From Halioxenophilus sp964342265 (lineage in GTDB: Bacteria; Pseudomonadota; Gammaproteobacteria; Pseudomonadales; Cellvibrionaceae), in NCBI GenBank assembly GCA_964342265.1, contig CAYFFE010000004.1, positions 1 to 63,182 of the forward strand: a stretch of 63,182 bases of DNA, in the 5' to 3' direction. Each line of letters begins with the position of its first letter. Within the stretch, counting starts at the first letter, position 1. Of this stretch, positions 62,665-63,182 are shown one piece after another. Position numbers and translations under genes: made by a program. The notes beneath the pieces are model-generated. The model did no database searches. It was not told where the DNA came from and saw only the letters and a program-made list of their open reading frames with translations.

Positions 62665-63182
62665 AAAGCAGCAAGCAAACCAAAACGCTATTTAGCTTTT
62701 GAACTATAGCCACTTGATTTAATAGTGCTACACAACCTCAAGCCAGCAAAATGTAATACAAGAAGTTGAGTTGTGTAATACGTACATCAATAGAGCCGTC
62801 CGCACTGCGCGCGCAAGCTGTGCTTTGTATTACAAACCCACGCTACGCTTAGGGTTTTTGTAATACAAAGCGCTTGCCAAAGGGGCCCGCTGCGCGCCCC
62901 TGTTGGATTCCCCCGGCGTGTGGCGCTGAGCGCCAGAAACCGTATCGCCGTTTCACCACTCGAAAAGGGAGCCGTCGGTGCTCCCCTTTCATCCCCATCG
63001 ACAAAGGGAGATTTGGCTCTCCCTTTGAACCCATCCAGCCGGACTTGGAGATATGACCTCTCCACCGGCACCGAACCATGCACAAACGCTTTGGCTCGTT
63101 TGATCACCAGTTAAGGGAGCCTTCGAGCTACCCCTAACAACCCCATGATGATTTCATCAAGACCAACCTCCCGCCGGTTGGA
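62665..63182. other. Hairpin-rich non-coding end; candidate transfer origin or other cis element
   Basis: Over 500 bases with little coding evidence. Four GTAATAC or GTATTAC words (62753, 62775, 62827, 62860); the last two lie in a perfect 15-bp inverted repeat, GCTTTGTATTACAAA (62822-62836) with its complement at 62857-62871. Further hairpins: GGGGC/GCCCC (62882-62900), TGGCGC-TGA-GCGCCA (62921-62935), CAAAGGGAG/CTCCCTTTG near 63001-63027, GGAGA/TCTCC near 63046-63062, and a weaker one near 63112-63137. Frames on both strands run through but mirror the hairpins. Such clusters are typical of oriT or replication/partition sites; which one cannot be told. Confidence 0.45.

Noticed and set aside
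62787..63107. A 106-codon minus-strand frame and smaller plus-strand frames in the right end
   Set aside because: They pass through several perfect hairpins on both strands and show no domain; the sequence is better explained as a structured cis element. A translated product cannot be fully excluded.

Overview
The window reads as a chromosomal segment of a gammaproteobacterium, most likely from the Cellvibrionaceae or a close marine/pseudomonad-like group. The grounds are gene order: pcm-nlpD-rpoS, mutS-fdxA, cinA-recA-recX, dapE-dapD-arsC-nth-dapC-glnD-map, rpsB-tsf-pyrH-frr-uppS-cdsA-dxr-rseP-bamA-skp-lpxD-fabZ-lpxA-lpxB-rnhB, and alaS-lysC-csrA-tRNA-Ser all follow the Pseudomonas/Cellvibrio arrangement. 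No species name can be supported from the sequence alone.

Region by region: 1-5.8 kb holds cysteine biosynthesis (cysE), protein repair (pcm), a DUF368/PopT lipid-carrier transporter, the amidase activator nlpD, the stationary-phase sigma factor rpoS and the tRNA methylase trmO. 6.3-12 kb is DNA maintenance: fdxA and mutS on the minus strand, then pncC/cinA, a LexA-controlled recA and recX. 12.2-15 kb holds small genes: flavin reductase, chalcone isomerase-like protein, CBS protein, truncated hemoglobin and a secreted Cys-rich protein. 15.1-23.3 kb is a minus-strand block for diaminopimelate synthesis (dapE, dapD, dapC) with nth, glnD and map. 23.8-39.8 kb is the conserved translation / isoprenoid / envelope block, covering undecaprenyl-PP, CDP-DAG, RseP, BamA, Skp and lipid A. 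39.9-46 kb carries an enoyl-CoA hydratase/isomerase, a small Cys/His protein, an FAD oxidoreductase, ETF-QO, an M23 peptidase, a Trm112-like protein and a HIT protein. 46-51.1 kb is alaS-lysC-csrA-tRNA-Ser(GCU).

From about 51.13 kb to the end of the window the sequence is a mobile island integrated at the 3' end of tRNA-Ser. A large serine recombinase gene runs antisense into the tRNA, and its last codons (EREGFEPS) are encoded by the tRNA itself. A long minus-strand gene run follows: small accessory genes, a periplasmic VWA-like protein, a four-TM coiled-coil protein, a VirD4/TraG-type coupling protein and small membrane proteins. No relaxase or type IV secretion genes are visible. A control region with three perfect palindromes separates this run from a plus-strand cargo cassette: one or two small genes and a >1,280-residue P-loop NTPase with a Sel1-repeat array and a novel C-terminal domain. 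This cassette is the best candidate for an undescribed system, probably a STAND-type anti-phage defence protein. The repeat array contains a 100-N assembly placeholder whose true length must be 67+108k bp if the frame and periodicity hold. The last 0.5 kb is hairpin-rich and may be a transfer origin or other cis-acting end of the island; the right attachment site is not in the window.

Other unexplained structure in the core genome: five consecutive strong hairpins between bamA and skp, EF-hand-like loops inserted in BamA, a terminator-like hairpin just before rpoS, and a recX gene with no conventional start codon where homology says the protein should begin.
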